From NCBI GenBank assembly GCA_022072405.1, contig JAJVHX010000016.1, positions 22,729-86,728 of the forward strand: DNA of 64,000 nucleotides, read 5' to 3'. A program made the position numbers and the translations under genes. How positions within the stretch are numbered: position 1 is the first letter of the stretch; each line of letters opens with the position of its first letter. This stretch comes from Phycisphaerae bacterium. GTDB lineage: Bacteria > Planctomycetota > Phycisphaerae > UBA1845 > CAIVHJ01. Under the pieces are notes generated by a model that saw nothing but the letters and a program-made list of their open reading frames with translations, searched no databases and was not told the DNA's origin. Shown here one piece after another: positions 51,990 to 60,867 of this stretch.

Positions 51990-52992
51990 CTCAAGATTCA
52001 GTTCACTTGAGCAGTAATGCTCAACGACTGATGAGGTGAATCAAGTAGCCCGGTGTGTTTAGGTCTTAATGCTGGGAGCAGAAAGGTGCAAAAACCTTAG
52101 GAGGGTTGTGGGAGGGTTCCATTGCTTGCAATGAACCTCCTGCCCGGCGCTGACTGATTGAAACTCTGAGACACCGATGGGCAGTTGCGTAAGCGGCTGT
52201 TTATCAAGTGTGGGAGAGGAGTTCTCCTCGTGAGAACCAGGTTAGCAACCAGAAAACCCTGAAAAGGAGAAGCCCAAGGGAGCTGCTGATTCGAAACGGA
52301 CTCCGGTTCGTCAGTAGGATCAGGCTTACTGCAAGGGTTGAAGCCCAGAAGTCGAGGTTCGAGCATCCGTGTCGGCTTGCCGACAATAAACTCGAATTAA
52401 CGGCACGTGGGGGCGCTCAGGTGGTAACACTTGTGTACCTGGCAGGAGGTTAATGCTTCGAAGGGTTGAGAATCCCAGGAGCGCGGTAAGCTTGAAACAA
52501 CAGCTTACTTGGGATTACCGGGAGTAAACCATCAGGAGGGTAATCAAACCCTGAAGGTGGCACGTGGATGGGTGTGGAAACCCGTCGATCAGCGGACCGG
52601 TAATTCTGAAAGTGCTGAAGGGAGTGTGAAGTCCAGGAGAGGAGCTGCTCGATTGCGATTGGGTGGCTAGGTGCAGTCAGGTAATACTCTGGAGGAAAGC
52701 TAAATCCGTAGAAGTTGGATCCGGACATCAGCCGATCCCGGATTCATCACTGAATCGGAATACCACATAACGGCGACAAGGGTCAACCGTAAAGTGGTTT
52801 CACTAACCGGACAGGTGATACGATTGGGTGGTATGACTTCAGGCGGACAGCTAATTTCAGGAGAGGATGTTCAGCGGGTGAAAACTCCGCTGATCCACTG
52901 ATTGTTCCGAAAACTCTGTAGGATCCACAAGCCGGCATCTTGACCGCTTATTTTATTTTCTTCTAAGACGTGATTTTTCACGTCTTTTTTTT
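51990..52992 (+). ncRNA. Very large structured non-coding RNA (about 1 kb), class not recognised
   Basis: No credible protein exists here. Compact purine-rich sequence holds many perfect stems: 52008-52023 (GUAA tetraloop of GNRA type), 52083-52098, 52111-52140, 52216-52229, 52371-52386 inside 52359-52397, 52486-52508 (7 bp), 52567-52586, 52741-52756 and 52871-52893 (7 bp). Two longer-range helices close multi-branched domains: GCGCTC 52413-52418 with GAGCGC 52479-52484, and ATACCAC 52760-52766 with GTGGTAT 52828-52834. A strong terminator ends it. I looked for RNase P, tmRNA, 23S, SRP and group II domain V signatures and saw none. It may belong to a large ncRNA class such as GOLLD or ROOL, or be new. 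Confidence 0.8.
52966..52992 (+). terminator. Rho-independent terminator of the large RNA
   Basis: AGACGTGA (52966-52973) and TCACGTCT (52978-52985) form a perfect 8-bp stem with a TTTT loop, followed by a run of T to 52992. It points on the plus strand, as expected for the RNA, and does not suit the minus-strand nuclease gene. Confidence 0.92.
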
Positions 52993-53008
52993 GGTTCAAT
53001 TCTACTGG

Positions 53009-53626
53009 CTAATCAGAATCATCGACCGGTGCGGAAACGTGGATAGTGCGCGACCAGAGACCGAGGCCTGCAGAACGGGCATGGGTTTCGAGGGCGATCA
53101 ATTGTTCGCACTGCGGACCGTTTATAATGCCGGATACTTTAGCCAACCCGCGCTGCACCAGCTCATAGTTGATATTGTGACCATCAACAGTCACCCAACA
53201 GAGCAGGCGATCCTTGTAATCAGTCGTTAACCCTTGATCCAGGTATTCGATCCAGACTGTCTGGCCCAGCAAGCGGTGTTCGAGATAATTTTTCGCCCGA
53301 TCAGACCATATTTCGTTCTTATGAATTTCCGGGGCGTCGATTCCCGCGAGTTGCAGCAGGCGACGATTGCCAGAATCGCGAATCACCAGGGTATCGCCGT
53401 CGACCACGCCTTCCACGATAAACAGATGCTGAGAACGGTACCAGTAAAGGACCAGCAGGAAAATGATGCCGCTCACCACCAGCCATTGCAGGCAAGAAAG
53501 ATAAATTAATTTCGGGCGGGAGTCGCCAGCATCTGGGGTATGAATATCCGGGGTTGAGGCGGTCATATTTCCGTCATCGGCGTTCAACGATTTGAACTGA
53601 CGTAAGAGAGCAAGAGTAGACGCCAT
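53009..53626 (-). CDS. Thermonuclease-family (SNase-like) membrane-anchored nuclease
   Basis: 205 residues. An N-terminal cytoplasmic stretch and a transmembrane helix (about 50-66, VVSGIIFLLVLYW) precede an SNase domain: VEGVVDGDTLVIRDSGNRRLLQLAGIDAPEI with catalytic Asp and Arg, YLEHRLLGQTVWIEYLDQ, DYKDRLLCWVTVDGHNINYELVQRGLAKV. It cuts DNA or RNA outside the membrane with calcium in characterised relatives. It follows lgt by ten bases on the same strand and converges on the large RNA. Confidence 0.88.
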   Translation of the reverse strand: MASTLALLRQFKSLNADDGNMTASTPDIHTPDAGDSRPKLIYLSCLQWLVVSGIIFLLVLYWYRSQHLFIVEGVVDGDTLVIRDSGNRRLLQLAGIDAPEIHKNEIWSDRAKNYLEHRLLGQTVWIEYLDQGLTTDYKDRLLCWVTVDGHNINYELVQRGLAKVSGIINGPQCEQLIALETHARSAGLGLWSRTIHVSAPVDDSD

Positions 53627-53636
53627 GGTCCGATAA

Positions 53637-54731
53637 TCAGGATGGAGGTACGGGAGGGCGGGTAGTGTGATAGTGGCGTCTGAGCAGTAAGGTACTGCCG
53701 ATCAATAGCATCGCCAGCGCGATGAGGGAGGATGCAGAAAATCCTAACCAATGACGGGGTTCTGTACGGATTTGTTCCAATACGATTCGTCCAGCTGAGT
53801 AGAGCACCATGAACCAGAGAAAAACCGTACCAGGTCGAGTCCGCCGACGAAAAATTTCCGCTAACAGCCAGGCTAATAGAAAGGCACCCAGTGCGGAATA
53901 GAGTTGCACCGGGTGGATCGGATGTGAGTGATATTGCCGGACCAATTGTTGTTTCGGACCCAGAGCGGCAAAATTGTCCTGATCAGGCGTTAAGGGATTC
54001 AGCGCTGAATTCATCGCCAGCGTTTTTTCAGCCATCTGCAGCCTGAGGTCGGCGGGATCAATCGTTGTGGGGTCGCGCTTTTCAAGCGATCGTCTGGCTT
54101 GTTGCAGTATCCGGTGATAATCCGGTTCGTGAAGCATCAGAAATTCACGAGGGTAGAGTTCCGTGGAGTCGGAATATTTTACGAGCAAGTCATCGGGGAC
54201 TTTCAACTGTTCTTCTTCCCACTGGGCGCGGAAGGGTGGGCTGGCGTAGGGGAATTGCACCGCCCAAGGCAAATCTGCGGGACACGGCCCACCCCAGCAG
54301 CAGCCGAACAAGAAGCAACCAATACGTCCAAAACCCTGAGCCAGCAACATCGAGGGGGCTAGAATGTCGAAATAGTGAAGAATCGGTAACCGGCGGATGC
54401 GCAGATAAATCAGTAGTACTAATATAGCCAGTATAACCCCGCCTAGCAGCTCCGCTCCACCATATTGCAGGTTGAAAATGGCGGCGATGGGATTGGCCAG
54501 GTGGGCGAAATCGCGTTGCCAATAATGGAGGACATACATAATGCGGCAGCCGATAATGCCCGCCAGTGCGGCCAGCACAAGCATCGTGGGAATAGGGTCA
54601 TCATCCAGGCCGACCCGTTTGGCGCGGCGTCGTGCGGTAAAGAGCGCGGCGAACATGCCCAGCAGAATCATAAAGGGATAACTGCGAATGGGTAAACCCA
54701 GGCCGGGAATTTCAAACAACACCGGGTACAT
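53637..54731 (-). CDS. lgt: Prolipoprotein diacylglyceryl transferase
   Basis: 364 residues, about 75 more than the usual enzyme. Polytopic membrane protein that adds diacylglycerol to lipobox cysteines. Conserved parts: LGLPIRSYPFMILLGMFAAL, YGGAELLGGVI, QGFGRIGCFLFGCCWGG with the catalytic-site Arg-Ile-Gly, and HPVQLYSALGAFLLAWLL. An extra hydrophilic block of about 85 residues (about 175-260, EEEQLKVPDDLLVKYSDS to PDQDNFAALGPKQQLV) sits in the periplasmic loop. Several lipoproteins in the window are its likely clients. Operon with the nuclease. Confidence 0.93.
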   Translation of the reverse strand: MYPVLFEIPGLGLPIRSYPFMILLGMFAALFTARRRAKRVGLDDDPIPTMLVLAALAGIIGCRIMYVLHYWQRDFAHLANPIAAIFNLQYGGAELLGGVILAILVLLIYLRIRRLPILHYFDILAPSMLLAQGFGRIGCFLFGCCWGGPCPADLPWAVQFPYASPPFRAQWEEEQLKVPDDLLVKYSDSTELYPREFLMLHEPDYHRILQQARRSLEKRDPTTIDPADLRLQMAEKTLAMNSALNPLTPDQDNFAALGPKQQLVRQYHSHPIHPVQLYSALGAFLLAWLLAEIFRRRTRPGTVFLWFMVLYSAGRIVLEQIRTEPRHWLGFSASSLIALAMLLIGSTLLLRRHYHTTRPPVPPS

Positions 54732-54821
54732 GCAACCAGCTTCCTGTTATGTTCGACGCCAACATGGTACAGTCCTGGGCCGAGGAGAGCCATAGCAGAC
54801 CATTGCTGACGGAGAGCTGAG

Positions 54822-55184
54822 ATGAATGACCAGACTCGAACCCTGCATGAACTGCGTGAGGTTGTGCAGCGGTTTATTGATGAACGCAACTGGCGGCAAT
54901 TTCACGATCCGAAAAACCTGGCGATGTCCATAGCCATCGAATCGGCGGAATTGATGGAACATTTCCAGTGGTACCGCAGTGAGCAATTGGCTGAATTATT
55001 AACGCATGACGGTGAACGAGCCGCCATTGCAGAGGAGATGGCTGACATCTTCTGCTACCTGTTGTCACTCTGCAATGTACTGCAAGTTGATTTAAGCAAT
55101 GCACTGCTTAACAAGATGGTCAAGAATGAACAAAAATACCCGGCGGAGCAGTTCCAGGGCCGTTTTCGGAAGGATAATCAATAA
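54822..55184 (+). CDS. MazG-like nucleoside triphosphate pyrophosphohydrolase
   Basis: 120 residues, all-alpha. Motifs AMSIAIESAELMEHFQWYRSE and EEMADIFCYLLSLCNVLQVDLSNALLNKMVKNEQKYP give the ExxE...ExxD metal site of the MazG/dCTPase group (the RS21-C6-like branch). It probably destroys modified or excess dNTPs. ATG at 54822 follows GGAGAGCTGAG. It is divergent from lgt and converges with the next gene. Confidence 0.9.
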   Translation: MNDQTRTLHELREVVQRFIDERNWRQFHDPKNLAMSIAIESAELMEHFQWYRSEQLAELLTHDGERAAIAEEMADIFCYLLSLCNVLQVDLSNALLNKMVKNEQKYPAEQFQGRFRKDNQ

Positions 55185-55196
55185 TAGATCGCACGA

Positions 55197-55823
55197 TTAT
55201 GGCGAGGGGGACTTCAAGCACCAGTCCCGCAATTCCTGAAGCATGACCGACCATTGATCCAATACGGGGGGCATATCAAAGCGGATCAGATCGTTGAGCA
55301 TTACCCAGTCGCCGGCTTGCAGGGCATCTTTGATCTGGGTGAGCTGGCTGGTCATGGCCTGCAGAGCGCTGGTGACGTGGTTACCCTGATCGGGAAGTTG
55401 TTCAAGCGGCGGCTGCAATAGCTGCAGTATTTTGCTCACCAGATCATGACTCTGCGCCCAGGCTTCCAGGCAGGTACGCAGTGTTGTGAAAATCTGTTCT
55501 CGTTGTCCACCATTCAAAGCACTGACAATCTCCGGTTGCTGCAGACGGCTGGCAGCAATCAGTTTCATTCCTTCATCCAGCGCCGCAACTGCAATATCCG
55601 GTATTGAGACCGTAGCCAGATCAACGCGCTCATAGTGGTTGATATTCTGGCCCATCACGGCAGCAATGTTTTCTTCGGCAATAGGCTGTTGATCACAGGT
55701 AATCGTGACGATCAATCGTCGAGACTCCGATAACTGGGGACGAATTTCTTCGACCAGTTGCTGGATGGAAGAGGCGGCTCCTAATTGGGTTCTGTAAGGC
55801 TGGTCGTCGAGAAAGATAGCCAT
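55197..55823 (-). CDS. Hypothetical protein upstream of tRNA/bacillithiol-type deacetylase
   Basis: 208 residues, soluble, mostly helical, no signal peptide. I do not recognise it. It begins MAIFLDDQPYRTQLGAASSIQQLVEEIRPQLSESRRLIVTITCDQQPI with a beta-grasp-like feel and ends as helices (SQLTQIKDALQAGDWVMLNDLIRFDMPPVLDQWSVMLQELRDW). It is 36 bases downstream of the LmbE-like deacetylase on the same strand, so the two may be co-transcribed. Confidence 0.55.
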   Translation of the reverse strand: MAIFLDDQPYRTQLGAASSIQQLVEEIRPQLSESRRLIVTITCDQQPIAEENIAAVMGQNINHYERVDLATVSIPDIAVAALDEGMKLIAASRLQQPEIVSALNGGQREQIFTTLRTCLEAWAQSHDLVSKILQLLQPPLEQLPDQGNHVTSALQAMTSQLTQIKDALQAGDWVMLNDLIRFDMPPVLDQWSVMLQELRDWCLKSPSP

Positions 55824-55859
55824 AAGGGGAATCCATTTAGATTGTCATAGGCGGGTAAA

Positions 55860-56639
55860 TTACCCGCCCAGCCAGGTCGAGCCATGAGTCATAATTGTGG
55901 CTGCGGGTGGCGGAATTTTCCAGTCACCGACCATGTGCACCAGATCATCAGTACCGAGCGGTCGAGGTAGCGCATAGAGTTCGCCATAGATGTAACCGGC
56001 GGAAGATCCCTCGCTGCCGGCGATGGAGCGAACATAGTGCTGCAGACGGTCCACGCGTGTCGGATCAAACTGAGAAGCGTAACAGCTGATGGCCTGCAGC
56101 TTGATATCGATGGTATCGGTGATATCGACGACGAAACGTGACGGATAATGGTGGATTTCAGCCGAAAATGGGACGGGACGATACACCAGATGGTCCACGC
56201 GGAAAGGGGCTGTACCGCCGAAACGATCATCCCATTTGGTCAGTTGAGCATAGAAGCGCGCTGCTTCGGTGATCAACTGAGCCTGGTAATGGTCGGGAGA
56301 GGCACCGGGGGTCCGCCCGGCCATGCCAACCAGAATTTTCGGGTGCAGACGGCGGATGACCGAAGCCACGGCGTAGCGGGTGGCTGGGGAATCCATCAGT
56401 TCGCGATTGGTCAGCTCCAGAATCTGAAAATGATGTACCCCCAAAACCTCGGCAGCTGCGGCGGCTTCTTGTCGGCGCGTTTCCGGGGTACCACGGGGGG
56501 TCGGTTCACCATCGGTCATGTGCAACAAGCCGACGCGATAACCCTGTTTGACCAGTTTGGCAACCGTGCCGCCCATGCCAATTTCGATATCATCTGGATG
56601 GGGGGCAGTGAATAACACATCAACAGTATTGGTGCTCAT
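55860..56639 (-). CDS. LmbE/PIG-L deacetylase, bacillithiol BshB1-like
   Basis: 259 residues from ATG 56639; an upstream ATG (56690) adds an unsupported 17 residues. [54 protein letters not shown] carries the HPDD zinc motif of PIG-L enzymes; [17 protein letters not shown] supplies the third zinc His, and LVYRPV and SQFDPTRVD follow. The 'TxGEP.PRGT.E.R..EA' block is typical of BshB1, which deacetylates GlcNAc-malate in bacillithiol synthesis, but bshA and bshC are not in the window, so no symbol is assigned. Confidence 0.85.
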   Translation of the reverse strand: MSTNTVDVLFTAPHPDDIEIGMGGTVAKLVKQGYRVGLLHMTDGEPTPRGTPETRRQEAAAAAEVLGVHHFQILELTNRELMDSPATRYAVASVIRRLHPKILVGMAGRTPGASPDHYQAQLITEAARFYAQLTKWDDRFGGTAPFRVDHLVYRPVPFSAEIHHYPSRFVVDITDTIDIKLQAISCYASQFDPTRVDRLQHYVRSIAGSEGSSAGYIYGELYALPRPLGTDDLVHMVGDWKIPPPAATIMTHGSTWLGG

Positions 56640-56765
56640 AGGGAATTCCTCGGTCCATCGATATCGGTATCTGGGATGATAGTCAGACAAAGGTCGGCAT
56701 GCTATTTTTCACGAATTTTTGAGGGGATCGTAGGGCAGTACACTTCCAGCCACATGCACCGCGCA

Positions 56766-56791
56766 TGAAAAAACCCGTCCGTGACGGGTTT
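56766..56791 (-). terminator. Rho-independent terminator of the 5S rRNA gene
   Basis: AACCCGTC (56772-56779) and GACGGGTT (56783-56790) form the stem; on the minus strand it ends in a T-run (56767-56773). It lies about 13 bases past the 5S 3' end. Confidence 0.88.
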
Positions 56792-56803
56792 AATCAAAAA
56801 AAA

Positions 56804-56910
56804 TACGGCAACAACCTACTCTCGCCTTTCGACTACCATCGGCCATGTGAGCTTCACTACCGTGTTCGGTATGGGAACGGGTGTATCCTCACATGCATGA
56901 TCACCGCAGA
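56804..56910 (-). rRNA. rrf: 5S ribosomal RNA
   Basis: Read on the minus strand, the conserved loop CCCGTTCCCATACCGAACACG is present in its central part (CCCGTTCCCATACCGAACAC), followed by GAAGCTCAC and the 3' half GATGGTAGTC, GAGAGTAGG. The two ends pair (CTGCGGT with TGCCGTA-type bases) to close helix I. About 107 nt, ends approximate by a few bases. It has its own promoter and terminator and no 16S, 23S or tRNA gene within reach, so it is an isolated copy. Confidence 0.93.
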
Positions 56911-56915
56911 CCCAT

Positions 56916-56945
56916 ATAATAATCCAAATCGTTACTTGAAGTCAA
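56916..56945 (-). promoter_or_regulatory. Promoter of the 5S rRNA gene
   Basis: On the minus strand TTGACT (56940-56945) and TATTAT (56916-56921) are spaced 18 bases, a few bases upstream of the RNA start. This shows independent transcription of the 5S gene. Confidence 0.5.
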
Positions 56946-57138
56946 GGCGGGTAATATGGCCTATAAATAGTAGTCCGATAACAAGTTAAGTTCAATGGTC
57001 TGTAAGAGTTGAATTGTAAATTAAAGCAGGTGCGGCGCACAGCCGAAGCCAGTTGCAGAGCAGCAGGCTCTATCTGCCAATTCATGGACTCTGTGTCTGG
57101 AATCAACTGATGCGCCACCGCGCAAAAGGATGGCCGTC

Positions 57139-57651
57139 ATGAATCGCTTTGTACCTGATCGCCCTCAGAGACCGACAGCACCTTCGACAACACCCGTGAT
57201 GAATGGTGAGTCGGAGGATGAGCTCGATACGTTGTTGCAGAAAGTAGAAGATCGCAAAGTCAAACAACAAGTCAATACACCCGCAGAAAACGTTGATCAT
57301 ATCGCCGTTTTTCGAGCCCGGATGCGTCAGATTTATCAGCCCGTATTCAATGATTTAACGCAGAAATATCTGGATAAAGGTGTCGAGATGGAGATGGATG
57401 CCGAGGAATTTCTCGGCGGCGGCACTAATCTGAAAATCAAATATCGTTATATGGATATGGGATTGACGCTGGATGGTACGGTGATGCGCAGCGGCGTCGC
57501 GTTTTATGTCACCAAGTCAACCGGACGGACTGCCGGTGCGGTGGTCAGCGGACCCTTGATGCGAATTCGTAACCTGAGTGCCGATGAATTTCGTCAATTC
57601 GTGATTGATCATCTCATGGCCCTGGTCAAAGATGCATTGCGACAGACCTAG
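57139..57651 (+). CDS. Conserved-looking hypothetical protein
   Basis: 170 residues from ATG 57139, nine bases after the AAAAGG site; an ATG at 57130 sits too close to that site. A disordered, charged N-terminus (residues ~1-55, including DELDTLLQKVEDRKVKQQV) precedes an alpha/beta domain (IYQPVFNDLTQKYLDKGVEMEMDAEEFLGGGTNLKIKYRYMDMGLTLDGTVMRSGVAFYV, then VSGPLMRIRNLSADEFRQFVIDHLMALVKDAL). No family was recognised. A REPIN copy starts four bases after the stop. Confidence 0.6.
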   Translation: MNRFVPDRPQRPTAPSTTPVMNGESEDELDTLLQKVEDRKVKQQVNTPAENVDHIAVFRARMRQIYQPVFNDLTQKYLDKGVEMEMDAEEFLGGGTNLKIKYRYMDMGLTLDGTVMRSGVAFYVTKSTGRTAGAVVSGPLMRIRNLSADEFRQFVIDHLMALVKDALRQT

Positions 57652-57654
57652 AAG

Positions 57655-57723
57655 TGGTTTCAAAGTTGCGCAGTAGGGCGACGCGCACACTAAAACTCGC
57701 GGCTCATTGAATTATTGAAACCA
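57655..57723. repeat. REPIN-like element, second good copy
   Basis: 69 bases bounded by TGGTTTCAAA and TTTGAAACCA-like ends (here ATTGAAACCA). Core GCGCACACTAAAACTCGCGG followed by CTC. It aligns with the 39440 copy over its whole length. It lies immediately after a stop codon. Confidence 0.75.
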
Positions 57724-57917
57724 GCTCGTGTTATATTTACAGATCAGACGCATTGCAATTGCCGTAGTTGCCCGTTGTAATTAATTGAGAAATACTACCG
57801 GAGATGTTACCGCAGGCCACGCCCAGGTGGCTGGAAGCTGTATGGATGTCGTCTGCATTTTGTACGCGATCGCCGAGTGCTCTGATACAAGAAACGGGCC
57901 TGAACTTTAGAGCAGGT

Positions 57918-58973
57918 ATGATGGAAGACACGATTACCGTTTTATTTCAGCAAGGTGGTGATGAAGCCAATTCTGCTTCTGAAATTCCCCGTCAACTGGG
58001 GCAGGTGCGGTTGATCGAGGAAATTGGCCGGGGCGGAATGGGAGTGGTGTGGCGGGGTTATGATCAATTGCTAAAACGCGAAGTGGCCATCAAACTGCTG
58101 AAACCCTCTCTGACTTCGCAGGTCGAGCATCGTGCCCGCTTTATTGCCGGTGCCCAGGCGGCGGCGGCCATCAAACACCCGCACGTGGTCATGCTCTATT
58201 ATGCCGGCGAATATGGCGAACTGGTCTATCTCGTCATGGAACATATACAGGGGGTCAGTCTGCGACAACTGCTCAGCCGGGTCGGTCGAATGCCCGTCGA
58301 ACTGGCTGCGTTGGTAATCGCCTATATCTGCGATGCGTTGACCGCCATTCATGACTGCCAGGTTATTCACCGTGATTTGAAGCCGGGCAATGTATTGTTC
58401 GACCATCGCGGGGAGTTGCAGGTTTCCGACTTCGGATTATCACTGGTCGCGCAGCAAGGGACGATTCGGGAGGATGAGCTGCAGGGCACACCGCCCTATA
58501 TGGCTCCGGAGAGTTTTCAGGGAGAGACTTCTTTTCAGAGCGATATATATGCGGTGGGAATGATGTTCTATGAGATGCTGACCGGCAGACCGGCGTTTCC
58601 CGGTCCGAGGCTGGAGGAATATCATCTGCAACATCGGGACTGGCCGGTGCCGCAGGAGCCGCTCGCGCAGGTGGCGACTCACCCGGTATTGCTCGAAATC
58701 ATTAACCGCGCTACACACAAGCAACGGATCTTTCGATACAAACGGGCTTTACAGATGCGCATGGCCCTCGACAATTTCATGCCCAACCTGCTGCTGAATG
58801 AAGTATTGAATCGCCAGTTACATGAACTGGTCACCGCTTCACCCCCGGTGAAAGCGGTTACCGAACAGACGCCCAGTTCGCCCTCGCCCAATAGCAGCCT
58901 GGATATGATTACACTACGCGCGGAAGCCAAACGCCGCCTGAAAGAGCAGCGCGATGAAGATTCCAGCAGTTGA
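57918..58973 (+). CDS. Ser/Thr protein kinase (PknB-like, cytoplasmic)
   Basis: 351 residues if started at MMEDTITV (57918); an earlier ATG at 57804 is open but adds a segment without kinase character that overlaps the control region. The kinase domain is canonical: IGRGGMGVVWRGYD glycine loop, VAIKLLK lysine, VIHRDLKPGNVLFD catalytic loop, VSDFGLS metal loop and PPYMAPESF activation-segment end. After about 290 it has a short helical, charged tail with no transmembrane helix. Unlike the kinase at 4655 it has an intact DFG and no N-terminal extension. No substrate gene adjoins it. Confidence 0.88.
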   Translation: MMEDTITVLFQQGGDEANSASEIPRQLGQVRLIEEIGRGGMGVVWRGYDQLLKREVAIKLLKPSLTSQVEHRARFIAGAQAAAAIKHPHVVMLYYAGEYGELVYLVMEHIQGVSLRQLLSRVGRMPVELAALVIAYICDALTAIHDCQVIHRDLKPGNVLFDHRGELQVSDFGLSLVAQQGTIREDELQGTPPYMAPESFQGETSFQSDIYAVGMMFYEMLTGRPAFPGPRLEEYHLQHRDWPVPQEPLAQVATHPVLLEIINRATHKQRIFRYKRALQMRMALDNFMPNLLLNEVLNRQLHELVTASPPVKAVTEQTPSSPSPNSSLDMITLRAEAKRRLKEQRDEDSSS

Positions 58974-58994
58974 GCGGACCTGAGTCGGTCTCCC

Positions 58995-59045
58995 AATCGC
59001 AAAAAGAAGCATCGCGCTGGCTAAAGCCTGCGGCTTATTGTATTA
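58995..59045 (+). repeat. Degenerate REPIN copy
   Basis: AATCGC, then ATCGCGCTGGCTAAAGCCTG and CGGCTTATTG keep the order of the 39440 element, but both terminal repeats are lost. It starts just after the kinase stop. Confidence 0.5.
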
Positions 59046-59062
59046 TTATTACCGATTCTATC

Positions 59063-59854
59063 TCAGGAATTATCACCATCGAACATTCTTCCCAATCCGC
59101 CCAGGATGGAACCCTCGCCGACATTCTTGCCACCCGCCTGAGGAGCTGCCTTGTAGATGCGCCCAGCCAGACGGCTGAAAGGCAGTGATTGCAGATAAAC
59201 CTTTCCAGGACCGGTTAGAGTAGCGAAGAATAGTCCTTCCCCGCCAAAGAGTGCTGATTTGATGTTGCCGACATATTTGATGTCATATTGCACTTGTTCC
59301 TGGAAAGCCACGATACAACCGGTATCGACCCGCAGCGTCTCACCGGCAGCGAGACTCATCTCGCAGATCGTGCCGCCGGCGTGGGCGAATGCCCACCCAT
59401 CCCCGCTGAGTTTCTGCAGAATAAAACCTTCTCCGCCAAACAATCCCGCTCCGAAACGCTTGGTAAAAGCAATGCCTACATCAGTGCCTTTGGCAGAGCA
59501 GAGATAGGATTCCTTCTGGCAGAGCATGGTGCCGGTCTGGCTCAGGTCCAGCGGAATGATCTTTCCCGGATAGGGGGCGGCGAAGGCGACGCGGGCGTAA
59601 TCCCGGCCCTGGTTGGCAAAGATGGTCATGAAGAGACTTTCACCGGTCATCAGTCGCTTGCCGGCAGAAAAAAGTTTACCCAGCAGGCCCGATTCCTGAC
59701 CGGTGCCGAACTGCGTCTCCATGGCGATACCATCGGACATGTACATCATCGCTCCGGCTTCACTCATCACGGCTTCGCCGGGGTCCAGACCGATTTCGAC
59801 ATACTGTAAATCCTCACCGAAAATCTGATAGTCAATTTCATGGGTCTGTGCCAT
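59063..59854 (-). CDS. AIM24-family (TIGR00266) protein
   Basis: 263 residues from [21 protein letters not shown]. Repeated beta-strand blocks with [32 protein letters not shown], a [11 protein letters not shown] segment, [53 protein letters not shown] and [15 protein letters not shown] identify the AIM24 beta-barrel family. The biochemical role is unknown; bacterial members may be membrane-associated or stress-related. The ATG has AAGGAGTAA upstream. Confidence 0.88.
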   Translation of the reverse strand: MAQTHEIDYQIFGEDLQYVEIGLDPGEAVMSEAGAMMYMSDGIAMETQFGTGQESGLLGKLFSAGKRLMTGESLFMTIFANQGRDYARVAFAAPYPGKIIPLDLSQTGTMLCQKESYLCSAKGTDVGIAFTKRFGAGLFGGEGFILQKLSGDGWAFAHAGGTICEMSLAAGETLRVDTGCIVAFQEQVQYDIKYVGNIKSALFGGEGLFFATLTGPGKVYLQSLPFSRLAGRIYKAAPQAGGKNVGEGSILGGLGRMFDGDNS

Positions 59855-59948
59855 CGGGTTACTCCTTAAATGGATCAACGTGTACATCATAATGCCGAGG
59901 CGCTACAATAGTCATCATTAATGATTAAGTTTTCGATAAGGATGGCGT

Positions 59949-60863
59949 ATGAGGCTGAGCCTGATGTGGGTGGCGATATGCTGTGGATTCCTGTGCGGAT
60001 GTGTGGATGCACAGGCGGTATTGAATGACATTATTTTTGATCCGCCGGAATATGACGAATGTTCAACACTTGCGCAACCGTTATCTCCTGGGATTGAGCT
60101 TCCCGATGTACCCGCGGACCTGGGGCTGGATTATGAAGTATTCAATGTTTATCCTGCCGCCGATGTCACGGTACGGGGCTGGCTGATCTATCCCACTACC
60201 GATGAGGTGCTGGGGACGGTATTGTTGAGTACCGGATCACGCGGCCGGCGGGCCTGTTATCTGTTCTGGTCGGAATTTCTCTCCAGGGCAGGCTACCAGG
60301 TGGTCATGTACGCCTATGAGGGATTTGATGACAGCAGCGGCGCCAAGGATCTCGAAGTGATCATGCGCGATGCCCGGGCGGTACTGGATTGGGTAATAGA
60401 CAGTGATGATCCCGCTCGCCAGCAGGTGGTGGTGTTCGGTGTTTCGCTGGGCAGCGGGCCGAGCATGCGTCTGGCGGTCGAAAGACCGGAACAGGTGGCG
60501 GGTATTATTCTCGATTCACCCTATGTTTTACCGCCGGAATCACAGTTCGCATCGATCGGCGGATTTCTGGGCAGTGCTTTGCCGATTATCCTCGATTCCT
60601 TTCCAGCGGAACTGGACAATCTCCAGAATGTAATCAGTTTGAGTCAGCCGTTGCTGGTCCTTCATGGTGAGCTGGATGATATCACTCCGCCGGTGATTGT
60701 GGCCCAGATGTTTCTGGCGGCGCCCAATCCATTTCAATTTGTATTGTTTGGTGATACAGGTCATGCGGAAGCATTATTTGAGGCTCCGGAAAAATTCGAA
60801 GAAGAAGTGCTGACTTATCTGGAAATGATCTACTCTGGTGAGTCAGTTGCCCATATGGAATGA
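59949..60863 (+). CDS. Lipoprotein alpha/beta hydrolase, copy 1
   Basis: 304 residues. Lipoprotein signal with Cys at about 22 (VAICCGFLCGCVDA). The body is an alpha/beta hydrolase: GTVLLSTGSRGRRACYLFWSEFL, the nucleophile elbow VVVFGVSLGSGPSMRLAVE with Ser in GVSLG, DSPYVLPPES and a C-terminal Asp/His pair in LLVLHGELDDITPP and DTGHAEALFE. It is likely a secreted esterase or peptidase. The next gene overlaps it and is a paralogue. Confidence 0.85.
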   Translation: MRLSLMWVAICCGFLCGCVDAQAVLNDIIFDPPEYDECSTLAQPLSPGIELPDVPADLGLDYEVFNVYPAADVTVRGWLIYPTTDEVLGTVLLSTGSRGRRACYLFWSEFLSRAGYQVVMYAYEGFDDSSGAKDLEVIMRDARAVLDWVIDSDDPARQQVVVFGVSLGSGPSMRLAVERPEQVAGIILDSPYVLPPESQFASIGGFLGSALPIILDSFPAELDNLQNVISLSQPLLVLHGELDDITPPVIVAQMFLAAPNPFQFVLFGDTGHAEALFEAPEKFEEEVLTYLEMIYSGESVAHME

Positions 60864-60867
60864 AATC

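Noticed and set aside
52355..52375. tRNA T-arm suggested by GAGGTTCGAGCATCC
   Set aside because: No acceptor, D or anticodon arm can be folded around it; no tRNA gene was found anywhere in the window.
52208..52453. Open frames of 60-90 residues on both strands inside the large RNA region
   Set aside because: They overlap each other, lack ribosome-binding sites and follow the hairpin structure rather than a coding pattern.
52680..52730. Possible RNase P RNA, because GGAGGAAAGC resembles its conserved GAGGAAAGUC
   Set aside because: The other conserved blocks (the ACAGAA near the 3' end and the GGUAAGAGC region) are absent, and the surrounding stems do not match the P4 pairing.
51990..52992. 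Group II intron
   Set aside because: GTGTGTTTAGG near 52053 resembles an intron start, but no domain V hairpin and no reverse transcriptase ORF are present.
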